Source of the DNA: a virus
Reading direction: 5' to 3' (one strand)
IMG/VR virus record: IMGVR_UViG_3300031707_006564
Coordinates: 1-36,955 of that record
Length of the DNA stretch: 36,955 nucleotides
Shown here: positions 1 through 8,013 of the stretch, piece after piece
Numbering within the stretch: the first letter of the stretch is position 1
Layout of the letters: each line of letters opens with the position of its first letter
Translations under genes and position numbers: made by a program
Notes under the pieces: model-generated
Seen by the model: the letters and a program-made list of their open reading frames with translations, nothing else
What the model was told of the DNA's origin: nothing
Databases searched by the model: none

Positions 1-519
1 GGAGATGACTTGGTTGCTGATTATGTTGGGTTCGATACGGTTGACTTTGTTCTAGCGCCAGCCCAGCCACGCAATCTTGCACCGGCTCACGGCGCCACCG
101 GTGTGAGACAGACTCCAACACTACAAGCCTCGATATTCTCCGACCCAGACGTCAACGATACCCATGCGGCCTCTCAGTGGCAGTTGAGAATAGCCTCTGG
201 TGCCTATTTGACTCCGATCTACGATAGTGGCACGGACACCACCCACCTCATAGCCATCACTATCTCATCAGGTGTGTTGAGCCAGTCTACCACCTACGGC
301 TGGCACGTCAGGTATCAGGGGAGATCAGGTCTGTGGTCTGATTGGTCTGGCGAAACCCTCTTTAGGACGGAGGGCAAGGGCGGGATTCCCGCCTGGATCT
401 GGGTTGTTGTCGTTGTAGCAGTCTTGGTCGTGGGAGCTGTTGCCTATGTGGCCGCTACCAGACGTGTTAGGCGTGTGTCGAAGCCTAGGTCGAAGCCTAG
501 GTACCGGATTACGCCATAA
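1..519 (+). CDS. Fn3-like surface protein, 5'-truncated by window edge
   Basis: The frame is open from base 1, so the true start lies upstream of the window. The visible part carries one Fn3-like module (proline-rich AQPRNLAP entry, then TPTLQASIFSDPDVNDT and a TYGWHVRYQG strand), then a hydrophobic helix (roughly residues 125-150) beginning near GIPAWIW and a very basic arginine-rich tail ending in YRITP. This tail is the shape of a membrane anchor or sorting signal. It is about 94% identical by eye to the complete gene at 30555-31160 on the opposite strand, which has a signal peptide, so this copy probably had one too. It is convergent with the phage ssb gene. Function is unknown; it is probably an exported, anchored protein. 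Confidence 0.7.
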   Translation, partial: GDDLVADYVGFDTVDFVLAPAQPRNLAPAHGATGVRQTPTLQASIFSDPDVNDTHAASQWQLRIASGAYLTPIYDSGTDTTHLIAITISSGVLSQSTTYGWHVRYQGRSGLWSDWSGETLFRTEGKGGIPAWIWVVVVVAVLVVGAVAYVAATRRVRRVSKPRSKPRYRITP

Positions 520-524
520 CTCGG
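1..524 (+). repeat. Long inverted repeat, left copy
   Basis: Bases 1-524 match the reverse complement of 30550-31070 with a few substitutions and a small indel in the arginine-rich codons near the 3' end. Similarity stops right after the stop codon, at CCATAACTCGG. The two copies face each other across about 30 kb that includes the whole phage early and late region. Confidence 0.85.
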
Positions 525-561
525 AGCCTCCTTCTTCTTCCATGGGGTCGCAGGAATCACT

Positions 562-948
562 CTAGAACGGCAGATCCTCGGTCTCAACCGCCGCTGGTGC
601 TTCCTCTGACTTGTCCTGTCCCTGGCCATTCCGATCCAGGAAGAGCACCTTGTTGCCTACGACCTCTGTTCGGTACTTCTTCTGCCCGTCCTGGCCTTCC
701 CATGAGCGAGTCCTCAGCCTTCCCTCGACGTACACTCTCTTGCCTTTGGTCACATACTGGTTGCAGAGTTCGGCCTGCTTGTTCCAGACGACGATATTGA
801 ACCACTCGGTCTCGGTCTGCTTCTGGCCATCCTTCGTGAATGTGTGATTGGTGGCCACCGAGAAGGTAGTTACTGGCTTGCCATCAGGGGTGAACTTCAT
901 CTCGGGGTCTTTCCCCACGTTTCCGATTGCGATTAGCATGTTGTACAT
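562..948 (-). CDS. ssb: Single-stranded DNA-binding protein
   Basis: This 128-aa protein has the bacterial SSB form: an N-terminal OB fold (MLIAIGNVGKDPEMKFTPDG, TFSVATNH, EWFNIVVWNKQAE, GKRVYVEGRLRTRSW), then a short glycine/glutamine-rich linker and an acidic tip ending DLPF, the usual docking site for partner proteins. It should coat single-stranded DNA during phage replication and recombination. It is the last gene of the minus-strand early operon. Its AGGAGG ribosome binding site overlaps the sbcC stop codon, so the two are likely cotranslated. It is shorter than many chromosomal SSBs because the linker is short, which is common for phage versions. Confidence 0.95.
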   Translation of the reverse strand: MYNMLIAIGNVGKDPEMKFTPDGKPVTTFSVATNHTFTKDGQKQTETEWFNIVVWNKQAELCNQYVTKGKRVYVEGRLRTRSWEGQDGQKKYRTEVVGNKVLFLDRNGQGQDKSEEAPAAVETEDLPF

Positions 949-962
949 CTGTGTCTCTCCTC

Positions 963-3107
963 CTAGTTCAGTACGGCAACCTTGGAACCGGTGCCGTCTT
1001 TCGTTACTCGAATCTGTGTGCCAAACTCTTCCTTGAGTTCGTCCAGGTGGGTGATGACCAGGACAAGGTTGAACTTGTCCTCGACTGAATGCAAGGCTTC
1101 GATCACTTTGGTGAGGCCGTTCTGATCCTGGGTGCCAAACCCCTCGTCAATGAACAGGCATGAGGTTGGGGCTCCGGCGCGTCTGGCTACCATCTTGGAC
1201 AGAGCCAGACGGAGAGCCAGATTCACCTTGAAGGCCTCGCCACCAGAGTACATCTCATAGGCTCTCGTGCCAAGCTCGTCTGAGATCAGGATGTCCAGGG
1301 TCTCGGTGGTAGTCCCTGATCGGTTGTCCCTCTGCGTCAACAGGGCCAGTGACATCCGGCCTTCGGTCATTTCCGAGAGGAACTTGTTGGCCTCGGCCTC
1401 TAGCTCGGGCACTGCTGCCTTGATGATCTCCGAGGGGATGCCGGCCTTGTTGAAGGCTCCGGCCAAGAACTTGTAGACATCGGCCTGCCGCTGCAGCTCC
1501 TGCAACCTGGCCTCGATGTCCTGGGCCTGTTCTTGGCACTTCCGGGCAAAGTCCACCTGGGCGGTCATGTCGGCCACGGCTTTCTGTGCCACGCCATTCT
1601 CACTCCTGGCATTCGAAAGGTCGGTCCTGGCAATCTTCCACTTCCGGTCGATTTCTTCAGCGCCACTCAAGGCTGTGGTCAGTTCCTCATATCGTAGGTT
1701 TGACGCTCTGACGGCTTCCCCGGCGTCTTTCACTGCTACCTCAGCCTCTTTGAGATAGCCGGACTCTTTCTCCAGGTTGGCCTCTGCCTGATCCAGTGCG
1801 TTCTTGGCCTGCCTGTACGGTGTAAGGCGCTTGACGTCGGCTTGTACCTTGTCCCAATCCTTCAGTTCTTCCCCAAGACTCGCTGCCTTGACGTCTAGTT
1901 GCGCTAGTTCCTGACGCTCAGCCAGCGCAAACCCTTGCTTCTCCAGTTGAAGTGCTATCCCGCCACGTGCTGCCCGGGCCTTACTCAGCTTGTCCGCTAT
2001 CTCAGCTTGCTTCTCAGGATTCATGGTCTGGCCACAGGTCGGGCAGTGGTTGGGTTTCGACGACGACAGCTGTAGCACTATGGCATCCGCCTTCGACAGA
2101 TCGCTCTTCAACTTCCCTTCTGCTTGGGAGATGGTGAGCGCCAGCTTCCCGCGCTTCTCGTTGACCTGTCCGGCCTCCCTGGCCTTGATAGAGAGTCCAT
2201 CCCTGGAAGCCTCAGCCTTCTTCAAGTCCTCGTATCCTTTGAGAGTGGCAACCTTGTTCTCGATGACTTTGGCATACTGAGTCACGAGGGCTGTGTGTGT
2301 TCCCTTCTGCCTCTCAGCATTCTGAAGGTTGTCTGCCAACTTCTGGCCATCGCGTCTGAGTCTGGTCAGTTCCTCTCTCTTGGGCTGCAACTGCGCGGCC
2401 TGGGCTTCGAGGTCGGTGACAATGGCCTCGTGCTTCAGGATCGCCTTGGCGATGGGGTCTAGTCTGGCCTGTGCATCCTGCAGTAGTAAGATGCATCCTT
2501 CCAGCCTGATGGCCTCTGCTATGAGTTGGCCACTCTTGGCGTTCTCTTCCAGCAATGAGTCCTCGATGTCTCTGAGCACATCCTTGGCCTTCACTTCGAG
2601 GGCGTCGTACTGATCGAGCGCCAAGATGTTGATGAGCACTCGCTTCCGGTCTGCCGGATCCGCGATGGTGAATTCATCCGAGTGGCCTTGTCTCAGGAAT
2701 ACCGAGTTGCAGAAGGTCTGGTAGTCCATCTTGATAAGGTCGATGATCGCTGCCTGGGTCTCTTTGATGGTGGCTCCGGTGATGTCCTGCTGGTCGTCGA
2801 ACAGAGTCAAGGTGCTCTGGCCAGAGGCTTTTCCCTTGCCTCGCTTCTTGGTTCGGACCACTTTGAAGCGACGGCCGTTGACTTCGAAGTCCAGCTTCAC
2901 GGTGCATTGCTGCGCTCCGGCTCGGATTCTGTCCTCGTCTGAGTCTCCCCTGGCCTTCCCCCACAGAGCCCAAGTAATCGCGTCCAGGATCGAAGACTTG
3001 CCGGCACCATTCTCTCCGGTCAGGGCTGCGACATGGACGTTGCCAAAGTCGACCTTCTCCTTGGCGAATGGCATCCAGTTCTCCAGTTCCAATGTCAGTG
3101 GTCTCAT
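963..3107 (-). CDS. sbcC: SbcC/Rad50-like recombination ATPase
   Basis: This 714-aa SMC-type ATPase partners the SbcD-like nuclease encoded upstream in the same operon. Together they should trim or open DNA ends for recombination, as T4 gp46/gp47 do. Visible parts are Walker A GENGAGKS (residues 31-38), a long coiled coil, a zinc-hook CPTC at about residues 355-358, a return coiled coil, an ABC signature YSGGEAFKVNLALRLALSK near residue 620 and a Walker B CLFIDEGFGTQD near residue 650. It is shorter than E. coli SbcC (about 1050 aa), as phage versions usually are. The start follows an AGGAG site directly after the preceding gene's stop. Two small genes separate it from sbcD. Confidence 0.95.
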   Translation of the reverse strand: MRPLTLELENWMPFAKEKVDFGNVHVAALTGENGAGKSSILDAITWALWGKARGDSDEDRIRAGAQQCTVKLDFEVNGRRFKVVRTKKRGKGKASGQSTLTLFDDQQDITGATIKETQAAIIDLIKMDYQTFCNSVFLRQGHSDEFTIADPADRKRVLINILALDQYDALEVKAKDVLRDIEDSLLEENAKSGQLIAEAIRLEGCILLLQDAQARLDPIAKAILKHEAIVTDLEAQAAQLQPKREELTRLRRDGQKLADNLQNAERQKGTHTALVTQYAKVIENKVATLKGYEDLKKAEASRDGLSIKAREAGQVNEKRGKLALTISQAEGKLKSDLSKADAIVLQLSSSKPNHCPTCGQTMNPEKQAEIADKLSKARAARGGIALQLEKQGFALAERQELAQLDVKAASLGEELKDWDKVQADVKRLTPYRQAKNALDQAEANLEKESGYLKEAEVAVKDAGEAVRASNLRYEELTTALSGAEEIDRKWKIARTDLSNARSENGVAQKAVADMTAQVDFARKCQEQAQDIEARLQELQRQADVYKFLAGAFNKAGIPSEIIKAAVPELEAEANKFLSEMTEGRMSLALLTQRDNRSGTTTETLDILISDELGTRAYEMYSGGEAFKVNLALRLALSKMVARRAGAPTSCLFIDEGFGTQDQNGLTKVIEALHSVEDKFNLVLVITHLDELKEEFGTQIRVTKDGTGSKVAVLN

Positions 3108-3287
3108 TCAGTTCACTCCTACCTCTCTGCACTGGTGTAGGATTGACTCGGCCAGCAACCGCTTAGACTGCGCAGGGATCAAACCTATGTTGGCTCCCTT
3201 GTGGGCGGTGAAGATGTGCAACCAGCAAAAGAATCCCTCAGCGAATGCCTGATGACAGTGGCTGCAGGCGAATGTCTGGCCTATCAT
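3108..3287 (-). CDS. Small C2H2 zinc-finger-like protein
   Basis: The 59-aa product starts at the ATG at 3287, which has an AGGAG site and overlaps the upstream gene's stop as ATGA; a longer frame to 3317 lacks these signs. It contains FACSHCHQAF followed by HIFTAH, a C-x2-C-x12-H-x4-H spacing matching a classical C2H2 zinc finger. The rest is short and helical. Lying between sbcD and sbcC it could be a DNA-binding accessory of the nuclease complex, but that is a guess from position. I know of no named family for it. Confidence 0.7.
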   Translation of the reverse strand: MIGQTFACSHCHQAFAEGFFCWLHIFTAHKGANIGLIPAQSKRLLAESILHQCREVGVN

Positions 3288-3547
3288 TCGGGGTCTCCTG
3301 GCTGGTAGTCCTGGCACACCTTACAGCATCCGGCTGTGAATCCTCTGAGCACGGCGACGAGGTTGAGTCCCCCATCACGGCTATTGTTGGTCAGCGCCTT
3401 CCCCTTCCGGCACGTCACTCTCAGGTCTGCCGTGACGAGAGCCTGCTGGCAGTCATAGGTAATGCTCCTGGCCTGTCGGCGCTGCTCCCTCAGCGCATCC
3501 AACTCGGTGGCTACTGGCTCCGCGAATACCACTGCTATATCTGTCAT
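3284..3547 (-). CDS. Hypothetical early protein, cysteine-rich C-terminus
   Basis: This is an 87-aa protein of unrecognised family. The N-terminal half (TELDALREQRRQARSITYDCQQ) is probably a helix. The C-terminal half holds four cysteines, including GCCKVCQDY, possibly a metal site. It begins three bases after the sbcD stop behind an AGGGAG site and ends in an ATGA overlap with the zinc-finger gene, so it is translated as part of the early operon. Its place between the two nuclease subunits is the only functional hint. Confidence 0.65.
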   Translation of the reverse strand: MTDIAVVFAEPVATELDALREQRRQARSITYDCQQALVTADLRVTCRKGKALTNNSRDGGLNLVAVLRGFTAGCCKVCQDYQPGDPE

Positions 3548-3550
3548 CTC

Positions 3551-4750
3551 TCATTCTCCCTTCATCAATACTGCTGCCGCTTCGAGTACGGCCTTGTCGA
3601 AACCAGGGGTCAGTGTCTTGTCCTGGCAATACTTCTCCAGGGCCTGCATGGGGGACATTCCGGCCAGTGCTGCCACGTCTCTGACTGGCACATTGTCCTG
3701 GAGCACTCGCTTGTTGATCTGCACCCAAGCTGCACCTTTCAAAGCCTCGTGGATGGCGTTGTTGTCGATCTGTGAGGCCAGATGCTTGGGCACGGTGATA
3801 TTGACTCGGACGATCTCGCCTTTCGGTGAGTTGGGAGTGCTCCAGGCTGCGTTCTCCGGTGTGGTGAACAGTCCGTCGATCTCGACGTTGACTGTCTGGA
3901 ATCTGCGAGTGGTTATCAGGGGCACGTCCTTGAACGTGGTGCATCCCTTCTCGATCTGCCATATCAAGACATGCTTCTGGTCTCCCTCGTCTGAGAAGTC
4001 CAGGGCTTGAGGGCTCCCGCAGTAGGCGACAACAGGATACTGGTCGTCGAACACTTGGCCATTGTGGATGTGTCCGAGCATTACCGCGTCGAATTCCGGT
4101 CTGGCAAGCTCCATGACTGGAATGATGGGGTCTTTGCCTAGCATCATTCCGGCTTCACTTCCCGGCCTCGCATTGGCCACGGTGAGATGACCAACGAGGA
4201 TGGCTGGTGGTCTGATGGGTGTGTCCACCAGCATCATGCTTCCTGCCTCGTTGGCAAGCTGCCTGGCTATGGTCTGGTATGCGGTGGCCAGACTGTCTGC
4301 ATCTTGTAGATCGGCTGGTCTGATCCATGGCAATGGGGCCACAACGATGTGCCCTGATCGTGTTTGGATGCGTGAAAGCTCTGGCTTCCCTCCCAGGATC
4401 GTGACGTTCTTGGCCTCCAGCACGTCGAACACGTCAAGGGTGCTGGCTTTGGTCGGGTTCCCTGGCAGATCGTGGTTCCCCGGCACAATGACAACAGGTA
4501 TCCCTCGGTCTCGGCTGATCTCTGCGATGAACTCGGCCACTATGCTCTGATACGTCTGGCTCGGGTCTCGCATCTTGTACAGGTCGCCTGCTATCACTAC
4601 GAGGTCAACGGCTTCCTCGACGGCTATCTCTGTAATCTCGTCCAGGGTATCCCTGAAGGCCATGAGACACGAGGAAAGGCCTTGATCTGTGGGGCGGGAG
4701 TAGTTCTCCCACCCCACATGAAGGTCAGCGGTGTGAAGTACCTTTATCAT
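3551..4750 (-). CDS. sbcD: SbcD/Mre11-like exonuclease subunit
   Basis: The 399-aa calcineurin-type phosphoesterase is the nuclease partner of the SbcC-like ATPase. All metal-binding motifs are visible: D9 and H11 in TADLHVG, G55-D56 in VIAGDLY, G91-N-H-D94 in GNHDLPGN, GH in VGHLTV and GHIH in LGHIHNGQ. The start at 4750 (MIKVLHTAD) is chosen because the phosphoesterase fold begins there and an AAAGGACGGAG site precedes it; the frame stays open to 4987, but that extension is low-complexity and overlaps the next gene. Expected activity is Mn-dependent nuclease and end processing in the host cytoplasm. Confidence 0.95.
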   Translation of the reverse strand: MIKVLHTADLHVGWENYSRPTDQGLSSCLMAFRDTLDEITEIAVEEAVDLVVIAGDLYKMRDPSQTYQSIVAEFIAEISRDRGIPVVIVPGNHDLPGNPTKASTLDVFDVLEAKNVTILGGKPELSRIQTRSGHIVVAPLPWIRPADLQDADSLATAYQTIARQLANEAGSMMLVDTPIRPPAILVGHLTVANARPGSEAGMMLGKDPIIPVMELARPEFDAVMLGHIHNGQVFDDQYPVVAYCGSPQALDFSDEGDQKHVLIWQIEKGCTTFKDVPLITTRRFQTVNVEIDGLFTTPENAAWSTPNSPKGEIVRVNITVPKHLASQIDNNAIHEALKGAAWVQINKRVLQDNVPVRDVAALAGMSPMQALEKYCQDKTLTPGFDKAVLEAAAVLMKGE

Positions 4751-4793
4751 CTCCGTCCTTTCTCTTTCGGTTGACTGGCTTCTCTGTTCTGGT

Positions 4794-5234
4794 CTACTCG
4801 TATCTGTAGGCTTGATAGCGGTGTCCCTCTTCGTCCTTCTCGAAGTCTCCTTCCTCGGCTGCTTTGCCGTTGTCGTAGTCTCTGAATACAACGCTGACAT
4901 GATCCGGTCTGGCCACGAGGTCGGCCACTCCCCCATCGATCCGGATGATGACCTCTTGCTTGGGTGGCTCTGGCGCTGGCTGTCCATTGGTGTCCGGTAG
5001 CTCGATGACGGCCTTCTTCAACTGGTTTGCGGTGTGCCATGTCTCCAGGATCGCGTCGGCTATCAAGTCGGCTTGCTCGGGCAAGAATTCCAGCTTGACT
5101 ATGCACTTCGTCTTCTTCCCTTCCCTGGCTGCATCCCTGAAGTTCATGGCAAGGTGCCACATGTCGGGTATCGCGATGGTGCTCGGGTCCACCTTCTCGG
5201 GTTCGCCTGTCCTGGTGATGGTGATGCTCTTCAT
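4794..5234 (-). CDS. Hypothetical early protein
   Basis: This 146-aa protein has no family I can name. The middle section (KKTKCIVKLEFLPEQADLIADAILETWHTANQLKKAV) looks alpha/beta. The end, after a proline-rich linker, has EVIIRIDGGVADLV followed by HVSVVFRDYDN and an acidic tail; short beta-strand tails of this kind occur in other phage and plasmid proteins. The start at 5234 has an AAGGAG site and overlaps the preceding gene's stop as ATGA. It is cotranscribed with sbcD, separated by 43 bases. Confidence 0.75.
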   Translation of the reverse strand: MKSITITRTGEPEKVDPSTIAIPDMWHLAMNFRDAAREGKKTKCIVKLEFLPEQADLIADAILETWHTANQLKKAVIELPDTNGQPAPEPPKQEVIIRIDGGVADLVARPDHVSVVFRDYDNGKAAEEGDFEKDEEGHRYQAYRYE

Positions 5235-5620
5235 TTCTGATCGTCTCCTTCCGGCTGCTTCTCAGCCTGTTCTCTCTCCCTGGCGTTCATGGTCGCTGTC
5301 ATGTGGGCCTTCATGCCTCGGGCCTTCAGGCTCTTGGCGATTATCTGGTCTCGGTGTCGATAGATGGCCTGGGTCACTGCATCGGGTAGCCTGACGATGT
5401 GACTGCCCATGTCCTTGTCTATCCACTCAAGCTCTATCTGCCAGTCCTCGTCATGCCGTCTGGTTGTCAGGATGTACTTGATATGGCCTCGGAGGATTCC
5501 CCCTTCCACCATGGGAAGAGGGGCGATGATGATAGTCGGGCCACAACATAGCTCCCCTGGCATGAGTAGTTTCCTCGGGGTGCGCTTGGTCACTTTCTTC
5601 TGGCGTCTGGCTGTCTTCAT
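5231..5620 (-). CDS. Hypothetical basic early protein
   Basis: The product is 129 aa when started at 5620, where an AAAGGAG site and an ATGA overlap with the upstream gene support the ATG; the frame continues to 5671 without such signs. The N-terminus is strongly basic (MKTARRQKKVTKRTPRK), the middle has GPTIIIAPLP and a strand-rich segment, and the C-terminus is charged and helical. It could bind nucleic acid, but no family is recognised. Confidence 0.65.
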   Translation of the reverse strand: MKTARRQKKVTKRTPRKLLMPGELCCGPTIIIAPLPMVEGGILRGHIKYILTTRRHDEDWQIELEWIDKDMGSHIVRLPDAVTQAIYRHRDQIIAKSLKARGMKAHMTATMNAREREQAEKQPEGDDQK

Positions 5621-5784
5621 TCTCTCGCTGCTCCTTTCCATTTCTTCTCGTCGTCTTCTGTCTTCTGCCATGTCCAGAGGTCGGCTTGTTCCTCAAACTC
5701 GGCCCGCTCCGTTAGCCTTCCTGGGACGCTAGTGATTCGCCCATCGTCGGTGAAGGTAGCCTGCCTCACGAGCTTGGGCTTCAT
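5617..5784 (-). CDS. Small hypothetical early protein
   Basis: This 55-aa product starts MKPKLVRQATFTDD and ends in a charged tail with tryptophans and lysines. The start at 5784 overlaps the upstream stop as ATGA, and its own stop overlaps the next start as ATGA, which is the main reason to call it a gene. The first 20 residues look like two beta strands (RQATFTDDGRITSVPGR). Function unknown. Confidence 0.6.
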   Translation of the reverse strand: MKPKLVRQATFTDDGRITSVPGRLTERAEFEEQADLWTWQKTEDDEKKWKGAARE

Positions 5785-5987
5785 TGGCTGGCCTCTGCCT
5801 TGGCTGCTCTCGCCTTCTCGAAGGCGATGGTCGAAGGTAGCCAATACTGTTGCCTGATTGCCTTGGGGGTGTCTGGATGCCATCCCCATTTGATGCTCCA
5901 TCCTGGCTCCAGGGCCACGAGCCACAGATACCAGTCGCGTGTCTCGTCTAGTGTCCAGATTGGCTTGCCATTGATCCAAGTCGCCAT
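5781..5987 (-). CDS. Small tryptophan-rich hypothetical protein
   Basis: A 68-aa protein with seven tryptophans, for example IWTLDETRDWYLWLVA and WSIKWGWHPDTP, ending in an alanine/lysine helix. An AGGAGG site stands before the ATG, four bases after the upstream stop, and the stop overlaps the next start. No family is recognised; the size and place resemble the small accessory genes typical of phage early regions. Confidence 0.65.
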   Translation of the reverse strand: MATWINGKPIWTLDETRDWYLWLVALEPGWSIKWGWHPDTPKAIRQQYWLPSTIAFEKARAAKAEASQ

Positions 5988-5991
5988 TGTT

Positions 5992-6165
5992 CTATCTCCC
6001 TCCTGCCCTCTCTGCTATTTCCATCTTGCTTCGTAAGTGTGAGGTCAGGCAGTCCACATGCACCCTGACGGTGCGTCGCCTGTTCCTCTTGTCCGTGAAC
6101 GTGTATTTGGTGTTCCGGCCAAGCATTGAGGCTCTCAGATCGTAGCCACATAACCAGCACGTCAT
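5992..6165 (-). CDS. Small zinc-binding-type protein
   Basis: This 57-aa product starts at 6165 in an ATGA overlap with the upstream gene. It begins MTCWLCGYDLRAS and later has HVDCL, giving C-x2-C and H-x2-C pairs about 35 residues apart, which could form a single zinc site. The middle is basic (DKRNRRRTVR). It may bind nucleic acid; this is inferred from the motif only. The frame extends to 6327 but that part has no start signals and overlaps the neighbour. Confidence 0.6.
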   Translation of the reverse strand: MTCWLCGYDLRASMLGRNTKYTFTDKRNRRRTVRVHVDCLTSHLRSKMEIAERAGGR

Positions 6166-6353
6166 TGCTTGGCCTCGCTCATCTTTGCAGCTCTCAGACA
6201 TCGCTCTCTGATTCCGGCCAGTCGCTGTTCTTCGGGTACTGCAAGTGTTGCGACGCCGCCATAGGCTTGAACGATCAGACAGTGCTCCCTGGCTATCTTC
6301 ATGATCTGATCCCATGCCTTCCCGCACGCTTCATCATTCAGACACTCGATCAT
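6162..6353 (-). CDS. Small hypothetical early protein
   Basis: A 63-aa, mostly helical protein containing ACGKAWDQIMKIAREHCL and VATLAVPEEQRLAGIRERCLRAA. It starts in an ATGA overlap with radC, preceded by an AGGGGGA site, and ends in an ATGA overlap with the next gene, so it is coupled on both sides. No family recognised. Confidence 0.65.
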   Translation of the reverse strand: MIECLNDEACGKAWDQIMKIAREHCLIVQAYGGVATLAVPEEQRLAGIRERCLRAAKMSEAKQ

Positions 6354-6772
6354 CTGACTGTCCCCCTGTCCTTCAGGCTCACGGACATCTGGCTGCCATT
6401 CCCGACAATAACGTGATCGAGCACCTTGATCCCGATGATCTCTCCGGCATTGGTGATCCGGTTGGTTAGCTCTCGGTCGTCGGGGGATGGCTCGGGGTCT
6501 CCCGAGGGGTGGTTATGGGCGAGGATGATGCTAGAAACGCCCTTGAGGATCGCCAGTCTGAATGTCTCCCGAGGATGGCAGATGCAACTATCCAGGATGC
6601 CTAGTGCCACGAGGTCAACATACTTGATGGTGTTTCGGGTGTTGAGTCCGATAACCCACCAGTGCTCTTTCTCTCGGTCGGTCTTGCTCTCGGCCTTGAG
6701 TAGCGCTCTGATGATCTCGGCCACGTCTTCGGGGCGGGTGACCTGGGTTCGCTCTTTGACTCTCTGTAACAT
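6350..6772 (-). CDS. radC: RadC-like JAB/MPN domain protein
   Basis: The 140-aa protein is the MPN+ domain of the RadC family without the usual N-terminal helix-hairpin-helix part. The JAMM metal site is complete: H86-x-H88-x7-S96-x2-D99 within HNHPSGDPEPSPDD, and the C-terminal strand LDHVIVGNG is conserved in the family. RadC proteins are frequent on phages and integrative elements; a role in recombination or in countering host defence is suspected but unproved. It is the second gene of the early operon, behind ardC, with an AAGGAG site at the start. Confidence 0.9.
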   Translation of the reverse strand: MLQRVKERTQVTRPEDVAEIIRALLKAESKTDREKEHWWVIGLNTRNTIKYVDLVALGILDSCICHPRETFRLAILKGVSSIILAHNHPSGDPEPSPDDRELTNRITNAGEIIGIKVLDHVIVGNGSQMSVSLKDRGTVR

Positions 6773-6818
6773 CTCGTCGTCTCTCCTTTCAATCTTTCGC
6801 GTCGTTCGGCTCTCGTTG

Positions 6819-6844
6819 GAGTGGTGGCGCTGTGTCCACCACTC
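6819..6844 (-). other. Perfect hairpin between ardC and radC
   Basis: GAGTGGTGG and CCACCACTC form a 9-bp perfect stem with an 8-base loop in the only sizeable gap (87 bases) of the early operon. No T-run follows on the minus strand, so it is not a standard terminator. It may be an mRNA processing or stability element that sets the ardC to radC ratio. Confidence 0.5.
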
Positions 6845-6859
6845 GGGCGAGGGTCAAAC

Positions 6860-7849
6860 CTAGAACAAGCTCGGCTGAAGGGTGACAATCTCGGGCGCTG
6901 GTATCTCTACGGGCACGCTCTCGACGGTTGGCGCTGCTGTCGGTGCCTGGGCGGTGTGTTCCTGGGCTGTTGGCGCTTTGGCGGTCTGGGCCTGGGTGCC
7001 GCGGATGTGATCCACGGCCTTCTGTGCCTGGGCTGCTGCTGTCACGATCAGGCGCTTGTCATCCTGCAATCTCTTGAGCCAGCTTCTGATATACGCGGCG
7101 CTGTTCTCCAGTACGGTTGGCAGTATCCCGACTTCGTTTGACAGGAAACTCGCGCCCATCTCGGCCACCAGCTCTTCTTTGCTGTAGGTCTCACTCCCGA
7201 ACGCTGCCACTTCGTCTGTGTCAAAGCGGCCAAGCCTGCTCTTGTGTCCGGTGCTGTGCGTCAACTCGTGGAACAGGGTGCTGTAGTATTCCTCCGGCTT
7301 CTCGAAGCTCGTGCGGTGTGGCATGTTCACGGAGTCCATCGACGGCCTGTAATACGCTCTCGGCTCTCCGTGGGTGATCCTGGGCTTGTCCGCGTATCCC
7401 GCAACGATCTTCTCGGCCTCTTCCAGCACGTTGAAGGTCTTCTTCTCGGTCGCTGGTATGTGCTTGTCCAGTCCCTCGCATTGCTCCACGTTGAAGACGT
7501 TGTAGTATCTCAGCATGGGCACGCTGCGCATCTTCGGCGCTGTCTCGCTGTCCTCGTTCTCTGCCTTTGCCGGGCCATCAAAGAACTTCCAGAACACCAC
7601 CAGCGTGGACTTCTCCCCGGCCTTCACATTCCCGCCTAGCGCCTTGCATTGCTTGAAGCTCAACCAGTACGGGCTTTCGTATCCTCTGCCTGCCAGTAGC
7701 CAGACGTTGATGCCTCTGTATGCCTTCTTGCTCACGAGGTTCTTGGGCATTCCCTCGGCGCTGTTCCAGGGCTTGTGCCACGGGATTTCCCCACGCTCTA
7801 GCTGCTCGATGATCTGCGCTGTGACGATCTCATAGACTTTGCTGCTCAT
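6860..7849 (-). CDS. ardC: ArdC-like anti-restriction protein
   Basis: This 329-aa protein has the two ArdC parts: an N-terminal single-stranded-DNA-binding domain (EIVTAQIIEQLERGEIPWHKPW, then AYRGINVWLL) and a zincin-type metalloprotease domain with HELTHSTGHKSRLG at about residue 192, HExxH being the metal site. The C-terminus is a low-complexity alanine/threonine/proline tail. ArdC proteins protect incoming DNA against host restriction; they are common on plasmids and phages. It is the first gene of the minus-strand early operon, next to the promoter at 7912-7939, as expected for a protein needed at once after entry. Some relatives are parts of larger polyvalent proteins; this one stands alone. 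Confidence 0.9.
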   Translation of the reverse strand: MSSKVYEIVTAQIIEQLERGEIPWHKPWNSAEGMPKNLVSKKAYRGINVWLLAGRGYESPYWLSFKQCKALGGNVKAGEKSTLVVFWKFFDGPAKAENEDSETAPKMRSVPMLRYYNVFNVEQCEGLDKHIPATEKKTFNVLEEAEKIVAGYADKPRITHGEPRAYYRPSMDSVNMPHRTSFEKPEEYYSTLFHELTHSTGHKSRLGRFDTDEVAAFGSETYSKEELVAEMGASFLSNEVGILPTVLENSAAYIRSWLKRLQDDKRLIVTAAAQAQKAVDHIRGTQAQTAKAPTAQEHTAQAPTAAPTVESVPVEIPAPEIVTLQPSLF

Positions 7850-7911
7850 TCTCTCTTTCGCTCCTCTCGTCGCATTCTGTCGCTGCCGTGTCGCTAATCG
7901 GCAATTTCAAC

Positions 7912-7939
7912 ACTATCACGAGATGTTGCCACCTGTCAA
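7912..7939 (-). promoter_or_regulatory. Putative sigma70 promoter of the early operon
   Basis: Read on the minus strand, TTGACA (7934-7939) is followed after 16 bases by GATAGT (7912-7917), giving a start site near 7905 and a leader of about 55 bases before ardC. A GAGGAG site lies in that leader. Confidence 0.6.
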
Positions 7940-8013
7940 TAGGGTGGAGCTAAACGGGAGTGGAGAAGGGGGATTATAGGGGGTTACGGTGTGGGAATTT
8001 CGCACTCCTTATC

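Noticed and set aside
520-561. Terminator between the left Fn3-like gene and ssb
   Set aside because: The 42-base convergent gap has no stem; only a CT-rich stretch is present.
4751-4987. N-terminal extension of the SbcD frame by 79 codons
   Set aside because: It overlaps the neighbouring gene, is low-complexity and the phosphoesterase fold begins at 4750 with a good ribosome binding site.
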